Part shown: positions 23,066 through 33,753 of the stretch, one piece after another
Layout of the letters: each line of letters begins with the position of its first letter
Numbering within the stretch: position 1 is the stretch's first letter
Source of the DNA: an uncultured Pelagibacteraceae bacterium
GTDB lineage: Bacteria > Pseudomonadota > Alphaproteobacteria > Pelagibacterales > Pelagibacteraceae
Assembly: GCA_902533945.1 (NCBI GenBank)
Contig: CACANS010000006.1
Span: forward strand, 1 to 39,969
Reading direction: 5' to 3'
Length of the DNA stretch: 39,969 nt
The notes under the pieces: generated by a model
The model's database searches: none
What the model was told of the DNA's origin: nothing
What the model saw: the letters and a program-made list of their open reading frames with translations, nothing else
Program-made: the position numbers and the translations under genes

Positions 23066-23604
23066 TGTCAAAAATTGGAAAAATAAATATATCAATCCCT
23101 GAAAAAGTAAAAATAGCTATTAACGGTTCTTTAGTAAATATAGAAGGTCCAATAGGAAAAAAATCATTAAAAATTGATTCTGATATTTTTGATTTAAAAT
23201 TAAGTGATAAAAATGAAATATCAATTAAACCTAAACAAATTAACAAAGATACTAAAAGATTATGGGGAATGAATAGAAGTCTTTTAAATAACGCTATATT
23301 AGGCGCTTCAAAAGGTTATGAAAAAAATTTAGAATTAAGCGGTGTTGGCTACAGAGCATCAATAAAAGATAAAAAACTAAATCTACAATTAGGATTTAGT
23401 CATGATATAAATTTTGATATCCCAGATGAGGTTAAAATTATTGTAGAAAAACAAACCTTAATAAAAATTTCAGGATTCGATAAACAACAAGTTGGAGAAA
23501 TAGCGGCTAAGGTTAAATCTATACGACCACCTGAACCATATAAAGGAAAGGGAATAAAAGAAAAAGGTCAATATATATTAAGAAAAGAGGGTAAAAAAAA
23601 ATAA
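23065..23604 (+). CDS. rplF: 50S ribosomal protein L6
   Basis: [43 protein letters not shown]. Confidence 0.97.
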   Translation: MSKIGKINISIPEKVKIAINGSLVNIEGPIGKKSLKIDSDIFDLKLSDKNEISIKPKQINKDTKRLWGMNRSLLNNAILGASKGYEKNLELSGVGYRASIKDKKLNLQLGFSHDINFDIPDEVKIIVEKQTLIKISGFDKQQVGEIAAKVKSIRPPEPYKGKGIKEKGQYILRKEGKKK

Positions 23605-23960
23605 TGAAGTTAAATACTGATAAAAGAAAGATTTACAGAGTAAGAAACAAGCTGAAAAAAATAAGTAGCACTGATAGATATAGACTTTCTATAAAAAGAT
23701 CTTTAAAAAATATTTCGGCTCAAATAATTGACGATAAAAATAATAAAACCTTAATGTCTACTTCTTCAACACAAAAAGATATTAAATCAATGAAATTAAA
23801 AAACAAATCAGAATTGTCAATAAAGGTAGCAGAAAAATTAGCTAAAGAAGCTAAAGATAAAAAAATAATCAAGATATATTTTGATAGAGGAGTTTACAAA
23901 TATCATGGAAGAATAAAATTATTTGCTGAAACTCTTAGAAAAAATGGTATGGATTTTTAA
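23604..23960 (+). CDS. rplR: 50S ribosomal protein L18
   Basis: [46 protein letters not shown]. Confidence 0.96.
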   Translation: MKLNTDKRKIYRVRNKLKKISSTDRYRLSIKRSLKNISAQIIDDKNNKTLMSTSSTQKDIKSMKLKNKSELSIKVAEKLAKEAKDKKIIKIYFDRGVYKYHGRIKLFAETLRKNGMDF

Positions 23961-23962
23961 AT

Positions 23963-24466
23963 ATGGAAAAAAACAAAGAATTAGTAGAAAAATTAGTTCA
24001 CATTAATAGAATAACAAAAGTTGTTAAGGGTGGTAGAAGGTTTGGTTTTTCAGCACTAGTTGTTGTAGGCAATCAAACTGGTAAAATTGGAGTTGCTCAT
24101 GCTAAAGCAAAACAGGTACCAGATGCTATTAAAAAAGCTAACGATTTAGCAAAAAGAAATTTAATTCAAATTCCATTAAGAGAAGGACGAACAATACACC
24201 ATGATATTGTTGGAAAAGATGGAGCTGGAAAAATTAAACTTAGATATGCTCCAAAAGGTACTGGAATAATAGCAGGTGGTCCAGTCAGAGCTGTATGTGA
24301 AGTTTTAGGAATAAAAGATTTAGTAGCAAAATCACTTGGTACTTCTAATCCTCATAATGTTATTAGAGCTACTGTTAAAGCATTAAAAAACCAAAATTCA
24401 CCAAAATATATTTCAAATTTAAGAAATAAAAAAATATCAGAAATTATTGAAAAAAGGGGCTCATGA
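23963..24466 (+). CDS. rpsE: 30S ribosomal protein S5
   Basis: [39 protein letters not shown]. Confidence 0.98.
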   Translation: MEKNKELVEKLVHINRITKVVKGGRRFGFSALVVVGNQTGKIGVAHAKAKQVPDAIKKANDLAKRNLIQIPLREGRTIHHDIVGKDGAGKIKLRYAPKGTGIIAGGPVRAVCEVLGIKDLVAKSLGTSNPHNVIRATVKALKNQNSPKYISNLRNKKISEIIEKRGS

Positions 24467-24921
24467 TTAAATTAAATAAATTTACAAAAATAAAAAGTAA
24501 AAAATTAAGAGTAGGAAGAGGCATCGGTTCTGGCAAAGGCAAAACTTCTGGAAGGGGTCATAAAGGCCAAAAATCTAGATCTGGTGTTGCTATTAAAAGT
24601 TTTGAAGGTGGACAAATGCCTTTATTTAGAAGATTACCTAAAAGAGGTTTTAATCCTATTAAAAAGAAAGCAATTAAATCTTTTAATTTAAAAAATATAC
24701 AAAGATTTATAGATGAAAAAAAGATTAATTCTAATAGCAAGATAGATATAAAAACTTTACAACAACTAAAAATAGTAAATAAAAAAATAAATATTATAAA
24801 AATTCTTGGAGCAGGTGAAATTAAAAATAAAATTGATTTTGATAATGTGCTTGCTACTAAAGCAGCAGTTAAAAAAATTGAAAATTTAGGTTGTAAAATT
24901 ACTTTAATAAAAAATAAATAA
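24463..24921 (+). CDS. rplO: 50S ribosomal protein L15
   Basis: [43 protein letters not shown]. Confidence 0.97.
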   Translation: MIKLNKFTKIKSKKLRVGRGIGSGKGKTSGRGHKGQKSRSGVAIKSFEGGQMPLFRRLPKRGFNPIKKKAIKSFNLKNIQRFIDEKKINSNSKIDIKTLQQLKIVNKKINIIKILGAGEIKNKIDFDNVLATKAAVKKIENLGCKITLIKNK

Positions 24922-24928
24922 TTTTTTT

Positions 24929-26212
24929 ATGAGTTTTTCATCACAAAATGTTGATTTAAGAAATAGGATTCTATTTACTATATTTATTCTCACAATTTAT
25001 AGGCTTGGTACTTTTGTCCCTTTGCCTGGCATTGATCCAGATCAACTTCAAGAATTAATTAACAATAATCAAAAAGGATTATTAGGAATGTTTAATGTTT
25101 TTGCGGGTGGTGCAATAAGCAGAATGGCAATTTTTGCATTAGGTATAATGCCATATATTTCATCATCTATTATTGTTCAATTAATGACTGGCGTTTCTGA
25201 ATATTTTAAAAATTTAAAAAATCAAGGAGAAGCCGGTAGAAAAAAAATTACACAAATAACAAGATATGGAACCGTTTTACTTGCAACAATTCAAGGTTAT
25301 GGTTTAGCTGTTGGTCTAGAATCTTCTGGTGGTTTAGTAATTAATCCAGGTACATTTTTTAAAATTTCCACAGTTACATCTATAGTTGCTGCCACTATTT
25401 TTCTAATGTGGTTAGGTGAACAAATAACTCAACGGGGAATTGGAAATGGTATATCACTTATAATATTTTCTGGAATTGTAGCAGAAATACCACGTGCGCT
25501 TGTTACTACTTTTGAATTAGGACGAACTGGTGCTCTTTCAACAGTTATTATAATTTCAATATTTGTATTACTAGTATTAACTATAATGTTTATTGTATTT
25601 ATGGAACGTGCATTAAGAAAAATTTTAATAAATTATCCTAAAAGACAAATGGGTAATAAAATTTATGGAGGTGATTCTTCATATTTGCCATTAAAAATTA
25701 ATTCAGCAGGTGTAATTCCTGCAATATTCGCATCAGCATTATTATTACTCCCAACTACATTTTCTAATTTTAATTTTTCAAATAATGAAAATTTAATTAA
25801 TTTCTCATCTTTTTTTGCTCAAGGACAACCTTTGTATATGCTATTGTATGCATCTGGTATTATTTTTTTTACTTTTTTTTATACCTCTATAGTATTTAAT
25901 CCAAACGAAACTGCAGAAAATTTAAGAAAATATGGTGGATTTATTCCAGGTATTAGACCTGGCGAAAGTACAGCTCTTTATATAGATAACATTTTGACAA
26001 AATTAACTACAATTGGAGCTTTATATTTGACTTTAGTTTGTTTGATGCCAGAATTTTTAATAGCAAATTATCCAATACCATTTTATTTAGGAGGAACTTC
26101 CATTCTTATTGTTGTAGTAGTAGCTATAGACACAATAACACAAATACAAACAAGATTAATGAGCTCACAATATGAGCAATTAATAAAAAAAACAAAATTT
26201 AACAAAAATTAA
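24929..26212 (+). CDS. secY: Protein translocase subunit SecY
   Basis: 427 aa multi-pass membrane protein; YRLGTFVPLPGID, GIGNGISLIIFSGI, LRKYGGFIPGIRPG. Confidence 0.98.
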   Translation: MSFSSQNVDLRNRILFTIFILTIYRLGTFVPLPGIDPDQLQELINNNQKGLLGMFNVFAGGAISRMAIFALGIMPYISSSIIVQLMTGVSEYFKNLKNQGEAGRKKITQITRYGTVLLATIQGYGLAVGLESSGGLVINPGTFFKISTVTSIVAATIFLMWLGEQITQRGIGNGISLIIFSGIVAEIPRALVTTFELGRTGALSTVIIISIFVLLVLTIMFIVFMERALRKILINYPKRQMGNKIYGGDSSYLPLKINSAGVIPAIFASALLLLPTTFSNFNFSNNENLINFSSFFAQGQPLYMLLYASGIIFFTFFYTSIVFNPNETAENLRKYGGFIPGIRPGESTALYIDNILTKLTTIGALYLTLVCLMPEFLIANYPIPFYLGGTSILIVVVVAIDTITQIQTRLMSSQYEQLIKKTKFNKN

Positions 26213-26775
26213 TGAATTTAGTTTTATTTGGACCACCAGGTTCTGGAAAAGGAACTCAAGCAAAAAATTTAGTAAAAAAATTAAATAATTTTCAAATATC
26301 AACTGGTGAAATATTAAGAGATGAAATTAAAAAAGATACAGAAATTGGTAAGAAAATAATAAATAATATGAATGAGGGAAAATTTGTTGATGATGAAATT
26401 GTTAATAAACTTATGAAAAAAGTAATATATGATCCACAAAAAAAGAATAAGTTGATTTTTGATGGATATCCCAGAACTATAGATCAAGCAAAAAATTTAG
26501 ATTTATTGCTAAAAGATTCAAATCAAAAAATAGATTTTGTTTTTTATCTCAATATAAATAAAGATACAGTAATAAAAAGAATTGAGAGAAGAAAAATTTT
26601 AGAAAAAAGATCAGATGATGATTTAAATACCATTCTCAAAAGATATGATGCTTACATGAAAACAACTAGACCTGTCTTAGATTATTACTCAACTAAATCT
26701 AATTTTAAAGAAATCGACGGAGGCTTAAAAATTGCTGAAATTACTAGTAAAATCAGTAGTATTTTAAAGGTTTAA
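26212..26775 (+). CDS. adk: Adenylate kinase
   Basis: LFGPPGSGKGTQAKNL P-loop, ISTGEILRDEI, FDGYPRTIDQA. Confidence 0.97.
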   Translation: MNLVLFGPPGSGKGTQAKNLVKKLNNFQISTGEILRDEIKKDTEIGKKIINNMNEGKFVDDEIVNKLMKKVIYDPQKKNKLIFDGYPRTIDQAKNLDLLLKDSNQKIDFVFYLNINKDTVIKRIERRKILEKRSDDDLNTILKRYDAYMKTTRPVLDYYSTKSNFKEIDGGLKIAEITSKISSILKV

Positions 26776-26778
26776 AAG

Positions 26779-26806
26779 TTGACATTAGAAAAACTTATTA
26801 TATAAA
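26779..26806 (+). promoter_or_regulatory. Candidate promoter for rpsM-rpsK-rpoA-rplQ
   Basis: Consensus TTGACA (26779-26784), 16 bp spacer, TATAAA (26801-26806), in the 54 bp adk-rpsM gap. Confidence 0.6.
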
Positions 26807-26829
26807 AGGCTAGATTTTATCTCAAAAAA

Positions 26830-27213
26830 ATGGCTCGTATAGCAGGTGTAAATATTCCGCAAAACAAAATTGTCCAAGTAGGGCTAACTTATATATATGG
26901 CATCGGAGATAAATTTTCTAAACAAATATGTGGAGCCTTGGATATTCCAAAATCAAAAAGAATAAATGAGCTTACAGATGATCAAATCTTGAAAATTCGC
27001 GAATATATAGATCAAAACTTTTCTGTAGAAGGAGATCTTAGAAGAGAAAATTCTTTAAGTATAAAAAGATTGATCGATTTAGCATGCTATAGGGGATCAA
27101 GACATAAAAAAAAACTTCCTGTTAGAGGACAGAGAACTCGATGCAATGCCAGAACAAGAAAAGGAAAAGCAATTGCTATTGCTGGAAAAAAACTTACACC
27201 ATTAAAGAAATAA
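26830..27213 (+). CDS. rpsM: 30S ribosomal protein S13
   Basis: [52 protein letters not shown]. Confidence 0.98.
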   Translation: MARIAGVNIPQNKIVQVGLTYIYGIGDKFSKQICGALDIPKSKRINELTDDQILKIREYIDQNFSVEGDLRRENSLSIKRLIDLACYRGSRHKKKLPVRGQRTRCNARTRKGKAIAIAGKKLTPLKK

Positions 27214-27216
27214 GAA

Positions 27217-27654
27217 ATGAAAAAAGAAATTGAATCTAAAGAAGATAAGGAAAAGAAAATAAAAGTAAAAAAAAGCACTTATTCCAAAAAAAAAAAAGTT
27301 AAAAAAAATATTTTAAATGGAATAGCATATGTTCAGTCAACCTTTAATAATACTATAATTTCAATTGCAGATACTAATGGCAATGTTATATCGTGGGCTT
27401 CATCAGGCCAAAAAGGATTTAAAGGATCAAGAAAATCCACTCCATATGCTGCTCAAGTTGCAGCAGATTCTGCTGCATCAAAAGCATTAGAATTTGGAAT
27501 GAAAAATTTAAATGTAGAAATTAAAGGACCAGGCTCTGGTAGAGAGACTGCTTTAAGAGCATTGCAATCTAGAGGATTTAAAATTTTATCTATTAAAGAT
27601 ACAACACCAATGGCACACAATGGTACTAGGCCACCAAAAAAAAGGAGAGTTTAA
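27217..27654 (+). CDS. rpsK: 30S ribosomal protein S11
   Basis: [44 protein letters not shown]; Lys-rich N-terminal extension. Confidence 0.98.
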   Translation: MKKEIESKEDKEKKIKVKKSTYSKKKKVKKNILNGIAYVQSTFNNTIISIADTNGNVISWASSGQKGFKGSRKSTPYAAQVAADSAASKALEFGMKNLNVEIKGPGSGRETALRALQSRGFKILSIKDTTPMAHNGTRPPKKRRV

Positions 27655-28682
27655 TGGAAAACTTAGATGTTAACGCAAAAAATTGGAAATCAATGATAAA
27701 ACCTGCAAAGCTTGAGATTCAACAAAGTGATGATAAATCCCAAGCTAAAATAATAGCTGAACCTTTGGAGAAAGGATATGGCTTAACATTAGGAAATTCA
27801 TTAAGAAGAATATTATTGTCATCCATTAGAGGTACAGCAGTTACTGCAATTCAAATAGATGGCGTATTACATGAATTCACGTCAATTAAAGGTGTAAGAG
27901 AAGATGTTACTGATATAGTTTTAAATGTTAAATCTTTAGCTTTAAAAAGCCAGTCAGAAGGATCAAAAAAATTAGTTTTAGATGCAAAAGGACCGGGAGA
28001 AATAAAAGCTTCTAATATTACTTCAGTTCCAGATGTTGAAATTCTAAATCCAGAACTTGTTATTTGTAATCTTGACGAAAAAACGAATTTTCATATGGAA
28101 ATGACTGTTGGATCTGGAAAAGGGTATGTTTCTGCAGATATGAACAAACCTGAAGAACCACCATTAGGTTTAATACCAATAGACTCATTGTTTAGTCCTG
28201 TAAAAAAAGTTTCTTATTCAATTAGTACAGCTAGAGAAGGTAAAGCTCTTGATTATGATAAACTTATTATGAATGTTGAAACAAATGGATCAATATCCGC
28301 AGAAGATGCGGTTGCTTACTCAGCAAGAATATTTCAAGACCAACTTGGAATGTTTATTAATTTTAATGAACCACAAGAAATTGTTGTTAAGGAAACTAGC
28401 AAAGAACCTGAATTTAACAAAAATCTTTTAAGAAAAGTTGATGAGCTTGAATTGTCTGTAAGATCTATGAATTGCCTTAAAAATGATAATATAATCTATA
28501 TAGGTGATTTAGTTCAAAAATCAGAAGGGGAAATGCTTAGAACACCAAATTTTGGTAGAAAATCATTAAATGAAATAAAGGAAGTTTTAACAGGAATGTC
28601 ATTATATTTAGGAATGGAAATACCTAATTGGCCCCCAGAAAACATTGCAGAACTATCAAAAAAACTTGAAGAGTCAATATAA
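27654..28682 (+). CDS. rpoA: DNA-directed RNA polymerase subunit alpha
   Basis: [53 protein letters not shown]. Confidence 0.99.
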   Translation: MENLDVNAKNWKSMIKPAKLEIQQSDDKSQAKIIAEPLEKGYGLTLGNSLRRILLSSIRGTAVTAIQIDGVLHEFTSIKGVREDVTDIVLNVKSLALKSQSEGSKKLVLDAKGPGEIKASNITSVPDVEILNPELVICNLDEKTNFHMEMTVGSGKGYVSADMNKPEEPPLGLIPIDSLFSPVKKVSYSISTAREGKALDYDKLIMNVETNGSISAEDAVAYSARIFQDQLGMFINFNEPQEIVVKETSKEPEFNKNLLRKVDELELSVRSMNCLKNDNIIYIGDLVQKSEGEMLRTPNFGRKSLNEIKEVLTGMSLYLGMEIPNWPPENIAELSKKLEESI

Positions 28683-29119
28683 TGAGACATCGTTTAGGAA
28701 ATAAAAAACTTAATCGAACTTCTGAGCATAGAAAAGCTTTAATAAAAAACATGTTAAATTCACTTATAAAATATGAACAGATAAAGACCACCTTACCTAA
28801 AGCTAAAGTTTTAAGACCTCAAGCAGAAAAAATTATAACAATCGGAAAAAAACAAAATTTACAAAATACAAGAAAATTAATTTCAAAGTTACAGAGTAAA
28901 GTATCTACCAAAAAAGTTTTTGATATTCTTTCGAAAAGATATAATTCTAGAAATGGAGGATATACTAGAATTATAAAAGCAGGATATCGTTATGGTGACA
29001 ATGCACCTTTAGCAATAATTGAATTTGTTGATAGAGATGTTCAGGCAAAAAGAGTAGATAAAAAGAAAAAAGATATACCAAATGAATCTAAAGAAGAAAA
29101 AAAAATAGCAACAGCCTAA
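28682..29119 (+). CDS. rplQ: 50S ribosomal protein L17
   Basis: [46 protein letters not shown]. Confidence 0.98.
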   Translation: MRHRLGNKKLNRTSEHRKALIKNMLNSLIKYEQIKTTLPKAKVLRPQAEKIITIGKKQNLQNTRKLISKLQSKVSTKKVFDILSKRYNSRNGGYTRIIKAGYRYGDNAPLAIIEFVDRDVQAKRVDKKKKDIPNESKEEKKIATA

Positions 29120-29143
29120 GCTTTAATAATAATATCAAGTATA

Positions 29144-30055
29144 ATGAAAAAAACATACATTGTTGAATCAATGTTCAACAATATGAGAATTGATCGTTGG
29201 ATAAGAAAAAAAATTGAGCCAATACCACAAAGTTTAATTGAGAAGAGTCTTAGGAATGGAAAAATTAAACTTAACAATAAAATAGTTAAAAGCTCTTTCA
29301 AAGTTAAATCAAAAGACATTATAGATATTTATAGTTTTAAATATAAAAAATTTATAATAGAAAAAAAAAAGATTTTACAATCCAATAGTATTATCAAATC
29401 TAATGAAGACTTAATCATAGACGATAATGAAGACTTTGTTGTGTTAAATAAATCGTCAGGAATTCCAGTACAAGGAGGCACTAAATCCAAAAAAAATATA
29501 GTCGATATTTTTTCTCAAAGTAAAATTTTTGCTAATTCTAAACCTTTCCTTGTTCATAGATTAGACAAAGATACATCGGGAGTTTTTATAATAGGTAAAC
29601 ATAGAAAAGCTGCACAATTACTTACATCATTATTTAGACTTAGAATGGTTCATAAAACTTATTTAGCTATCTGTCATGGTGAATTGCATAAAGATAAAGG
29701 TGTATGGGATAATTTTTTACTCAGATATGAAAATAATAAACCTATATATGAAAAAGCTAAAACACTATTTAAAGTCCTAGATAAAAATTCAAATTGCAGC
29801 CTTGTGCAAATGAATCCTGTAACTGGACGAAAACATCAACTTAGAAAACAACTGCATATGATCGGACATCCCATATACGGTGATAAAAAATATTATTTGA
29901 ATACAAACAAACAATATAAAGAAAAAAAATTACTATTACATTCATATAAAATTAAGTTCATGATAAATAATAAAAAATTTACTTATAAAGCTTTGTTACC
30001 TGAATATTTTAAAAAAATTTTAAAAATTAAAAGACTTAATTATTCAAATAGCTAA
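29144..30055 (+). CDS. RluC/RluD-family pseudouridine synthase
   Basis: N-terminal S4-like domain; VLNKSSGIPVQGG, LVHRLDKDTSGVFIIGK (catalytic HRLDxxTSG), TGRKHQLRKQLHMIGHPIYGD. Confidence 0.93.
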   Translation: MKKTYIVESMFNNMRIDRWIRKKIEPIPQSLIEKSLRNGKIKLNNKIVKSSFKVKSKDIIDIYSFKYKKFIIEKKKILQSNSIIKSNEDLIIDDNEDFVVLNKSSGIPVQGGTKSKKNIVDIFSQSKIFANSKPFLVHRLDKDTSGVFIIGKHRKAAQLLTSLFRLRMVHKTYLAICHGELHKDKGVWDNFLLRYENNKPIYEKAKTLFKVLDKNSNCSLVQMNPVTGRKHQLRKQLHMIGHPIYGDKKYYLNTNKQYKEKKLLLHSYKIKFMINNKKFTYKALLPEYFKKILKIKRLNYSNS

Positions 30056-30656
30056 TTAAGTTTTTTGCAATTTTTTTTTCGATACCACTATAATTTTGAT
30101 CTTTTATTTTTTTTAAATTTATAACTGATTTATTTTTAATTCCGCATGCAATAATTTTTTTATATTCATCAAGGCTATTAGTAACATTTATTGAGAAACC
30201 ATGATATGCAATCCATTTTTTTATTCTAAGACCTATGGCCGCAATTTTTTTAATTTTACCTTTATCATTAACCCATATTCCTATATTTTTTCTATCAGAA
30301 TATGATTTGATTCCATATTGATTTAGAGTTTTAATTATGGTTTTTTCTAAAATTAAAATAAACTTTCTTACATCTTTATTTCTTTTACTTAAATCAATAA
30401 CAAAATAGCATATTTTTTGACCTGGACCATGCCAAGTTATTTTTCCTCCTCTATTAGTTTTTATAACTTTTAAACTATTATCTAAAATTTCATTTTTTTT
30501 TGATCTTATTCCACCAGTGTAGATACTTGGATGTTCTAGCAACCATATTAATTCAGATGCTTTTTTAGCTTGCACCATATTTATTCTTTCCTCAATAAAA
30601 GATATAGCTTTCATATATTCTACAGGTTTTTTTGATATTTTAATCTCAATATTCAT
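30036..30656 (-). CDS. lipB: Lipoyl(octanoyl) transferase LipB
   Basis: EHPSIYTGG, NRGGKITWHGPGQKICYFVIDL, NIGIWV...KIAAIGLRIKKWIAYHGFSINV. Confidence 0.93.
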   Translation of the reverse strand: MNIEIKISKKPVEYMKAISFIEERINMVQAKKASELIWLLEHPSIYTGGIRSKKNEILDNSLKVIKTNRGGKITWHGPGQKICYFVIDLSKRNKDVRKFILILEKTIIKTLNQYGIKSYSDRKNIGIWVNDKGKIKKIAAIGLRIKKWIAYHGFSINVTNSLDEYKKIIACGIKNKSVINLKKIKDQNYSGIEKKIAKNLISYLNN

Positions 30657-30661
30657 TAAGT

Positions 30662-30701
30662 ATTTGTATTATACAAATTATGCATTAATAGTGCATATAA
30701 T
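30662..30701 (+). promoter_or_regulatory. Divergent lipB/mgtE control region with two inverted repeats and a -10 box
   Basis: ATTTGTA-TTA-TACAAAT (30662-30678), TATGCA-n7-TGCATA (30679-30697), TATAAT (30696-30701). Confidence 0.45.
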
Positions 30702-30716
30702 TTATGGATAGAATTT

Positions 30717-32096
30717 ATGACTTTAACAAAAAAAATCAAAGATAAAAAAGTCAATTTTGAATTTAACAAGGAATATATTAAAGTTGTTACTGACAAGATT
30801 GCAGCCAATGATGCAATTTTTATTACAAATTCTTTTAAAGAAATTCATCCATCTGATGCTGCTGATATAATTGAACATTTAAATGAAAATGATAGAGAAA
30901 ACTTAATAAAGTTAAATAATTTTAAGATAGCACCAGAAGTCTTTGTCGAACTCAACGAATCTATTCAAACCGAAATTATTAGATATTTGTCTAATGATTC
31001 CATTGTTTATATTCTTAAAAACTTAGAGTCAGATGATGCAATTAAAGTATTAGAAAACTTAGAAGAAAAAAATAAAAACAGTATATTAAGTTCACTTCCA
31101 CCAAAAGACAGATTTATTCTTTTAGAAAGCTTAAGTTATCCAGAAGATTCAGCGGCAAGAATAATGCAAAGGGAATTTACTGCAATACCTAGCAACTGGT
31201 CAGTTGGACAAACAATAGATTATTTGAGAGAAAATGAAGATTTGCCAGATCAATTTTTAGAAATCTTTATAGTGGATAATGAATTTAAGCCTATTGGGAC
31301 AGTTCCTTCCTCAAAAGTTTTAAGAACACCTAGGGAAGCAAAAATGATTTCTATTATGAACGAGTCACAATTATCCATACCTGTTGATATGGATAGAGAA
31401 GAAGTTGGTCATTTATTCGAAAATTATAACCTTAATTCTGCTTGTGTAGTAGATAAAACTAATAAATTAGTTGGAATGATAACAAGTGATGATGTACTTA
31501 CCGTTTTAAAAGAAGAAGCTGAAGAAGATGCCTTAAGACTTGCTGGTGTAGGAGATGAAGAAATAACAGATGGTGTTTTTAAAAAAACTAAAAGAAGATT
31601 TAACTGGCTACTATTAAATTTATTTACAGCTATAATTGCTTCAATAGTAATAGGTTTTTTTCAAGAAGATATAGAAAAAGTTGTAGCATTGGCTGTACTG
31701 ATGCCTATAGTTGCTTCAATGGGAGGAAATGCTGGGATGCAAACCCTAGCTGTTACGATAAGAACTATTGCTACAAATCAATTAACCAAAAATAATTTTA
31801 CACAAAATGTTTTAAAAGAATTTTTAATTGGAATTTTAAATGGATGTATATTTGCTATTATAAGCGCAGTTGTTGTTCAGATATGGTTTAATGATATAAC
31901 ATTATCTTTAATAATATCAATTTCTATGGTTTTAAATATGATTGTTGCAGGCTTATTCGGCATTTTAGTTCCGATATCTTTAAAAAAATTTAATATTGAT
32001 CCAGCTATAGCATCAAGCGTTTTTGTTACAACAATTACTGATGTTATTGGCTTTTTATCTTTTTTAGGTATTGGAGCTTTTTTCTTTTATAACTAA
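30717..32096 (+). CDS. mgtE: Magnesium transporter MgtE
   Basis: MgtE N domain (HPSDAADIIEHLN), CBS-like region, TM domain with MPIVASMGGNAGMQTLAVTIR. Confidence 0.95.
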   Translation: MTLTKKIKDKKVNFEFNKEYIKVVTDKIAANDAIFITNSFKEIHPSDAADIIEHLNENDRENLIKLNNFKIAPEVFVELNESIQTEIIRYLSNDSIVYILKNLESDDAIKVLENLEEKNKNSILSSLPPKDRFILLESLSYPEDSAARIMQREFTAIPSNWSVGQTIDYLRENEDLPDQFLEIFIVDNEFKPIGTVPSSKVLRTPREAKMISIMNESQLSIPVDMDREEVGHLFENYNLNSACVVDKTNKLVGMITSDDVLTVLKEEAEEDALRLAGVGDEEITDGVFKKTKRRFNWLLLNLFTAIIASIVIGFFQEDIEKVVALAVLMPIVASMGGNAGMQTLAVTIRTIATNQLTKNNFTQNVLKEFLIGILNGCIFAIISAVVVQIWFNDITLSLIISISMVLNMIVAGLFGILVPISLKKFNIDPAIASSVFVTTITDVIGFLSFLGIGAFFFYN

Positions 32097-32906
32097 CTAA
32101 AAATTGTCAATTAATCTTATATTTTTTAAATAATAAGCAATAAAAATTTTAAAATTTTTTCTATTATAACTTTTAGATAGATTTATTTTATTTCTGATTT
32201 CAAAATAATCTATTTTAATTTTTTTTGAATTGATATTGTTTCTTACTATATTGATATTTAATTTATTCTTGAAATTTTTTTTTATAGAAGAATAAAATTT
32301 ATAAATGGATTTTGATACAAAACTGGCATTATTAATATCGTTTTTTGAAAGAAGAAAGTTTCTAGATGAATAAGGCAATAAGTTATTAAACCTAACTGTT
32401 TTGCACTGTTTAATTTTTGTTTTAAATCTATTTCTAATAAACTTTTTAATTAAAAAAATTTGTTGAAAATCTTTTTCACCTAAAAAGATAAATTTAGGTT
32501 TTATTTTAAGTAAAAATTGATTAATTACTGCTAAAACACCTTCAAAATGTCCTGGTCTATATTTAGCACATAAAATTTTATCTTTTTTATCTAACTTAAT
32601 TTTCATATTTTTTTTATTTTTATAAATTTCACTAATTTTTGGTATTAACAAGTAGTCAATTTTAATTTTTTTTAACACTTTAATATCCCTGTATAAATTT
32701 TTTGGATAGTTTATCAGATCTTTTTTGTTGTTAAATTGTGAAGGGTTTATAAAAATACTAACTAAAGTTTTATTACATTTTTTTTTAGATTCTTTAATTA
32801 AAGAAATATGTCCTTTATGCAAAGTGCCCATTGTTGGCACAAATCCAACATTTGCCTTAAAATTAACTTTTTTATTTAATTTATTAATGCTTTTAAAAAT
32901 TATCAT
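32097..32906 (-). CDS. panC: Pantoate--beta-alanine ligase
   Basis: GFVPTMGTLHKGHISLIKESKK, VSIFINPSQFN, FLGEKDFQQI. Confidence 0.93.
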   Translation of the reverse strand: MIIFKSINKLNKKVNFKANVGFVPTMGTLHKGHISLIKESKKKCNKTLVSIFINPSQFNNKKDLINYPKNLYRDIKVLKKIKIDYLLIPKISEIYKNKKNMKIKLDKKDKILCAKYRPGHFEGVLAVINQFLLKIKPKFIFLGEKDFQQIFLIKKFIRNRFKTKIKQCKTVRFNNLLPYSSRNFLLSKNDINNASFVSKSIYKFYSSIKKNFKNKLNINIVRNNINSKKIKIDYFEIRNKINLSKSYNRKNFKIFIAYYLKNIRLIDNF

Positions 32907-32937
32907 TTATGGTAATTCAATTAATTAATACATTTTA

Positions 32938-33753
32938 ATGATTAGACAAGCAATAATACCATTAGCAGGATTAGGCACAAGACTTTTGCCATTAACAAGT
33001 GTTTTTGCAAAAGAACTTTTACCAATAAATGGAAAGCCAGGCATTGAGTACATCATCGACGAATGTATTGATGCGAATATAAAAGAAATAATTTTTATAA
33101 TATCAAAAAAAAAAGCAATAATAAGAAAATATTTTAATAATGATAAATTCTATAAAAACATATTAAAAAAGAAAAAAGACAAGAGAATAAGAAAAGAATA
33201 TAAAAAAATACAAAAATATAATAAAAAAATTAAATTTGTATATCAAAATTCACCAAAAGGTACTGGTGATGCTGTGTTAAAAACTCAAAAATATATTAAA
33301 GATAATTTTTTTTTAATGTTATTACCCGATGATCTTATAATTAAAAGAAACTGCTCAAAAGACATGATATCTATTTATAAAAAAAACAAATGTTCTGTTA
33401 TGGCAAGTATGAAAGTAAACAAAAAAACTGTCAATAGATGGGGCATATATTCAAAAAAATCAAATATAAATAAAAATAATTTTTTTATAAAAGACGTTAT
33501 TGAAAAACCTAGTATTAATTCTGCACCATCCACTAATGCTGTTATAGGAAGATATATTCTTCCAAAAAAAATATTTACAAAACTTAAAAGTCAAAAAAAA
33601 GGCAAAGGTGATGAAATTCATATTACTGATGCTATAAGAAGATTAATTATTGATGGTGAAAAATTTATAGGCCACTCATTTAAAGGCAAATACTTGGATT
33701 GTGGAACTTTGAATGGTTATATTAAATCATCACAAGAAATTTATAAATTATGA
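32938..33753 (+). CDS. galU: UTP--glucose-1-phosphate uridylyltransferase
   Basis: IRQAIIPLAGLGTRLLPLTSVFAKELLPINGKPGIEYIIDE, QNSPKGTGDAVL, LPDDLI. Confidence 0.94.
   Translation: MIRQAIIPLAGLGTRLLPLTSVFAKELLPINGKPGIEYIIDECIDANIKEIIFIISKKKAIIRKYFNNDKFYKNILKKKKDKRIRKEYKKIQKYNKKIKFVYQNSPKGTGDAVLKTQKYIKDNFFLMLLPDDLIIKRNCSKDMISIYKKNKCSVMASMKVNKKTVNRWGIYSKKSNINKNNFFIKDVIEKPSINSAPSTNAVIGRYILPKKIFTKLKSQKKGKGDEIHITDAIRRLIIDGEKFIGHSFKGKYLDCGTLNGYIKSSQEIYKL

Noticed and set aside
30662-30697. Possible riboswitch upstream of mgtE
   Set aside because: Only 60 bp separate divergent lipB and mgtE and the -10 box sits about 15 nt from the ATG; no room for a known Mg2+ riboswitch.
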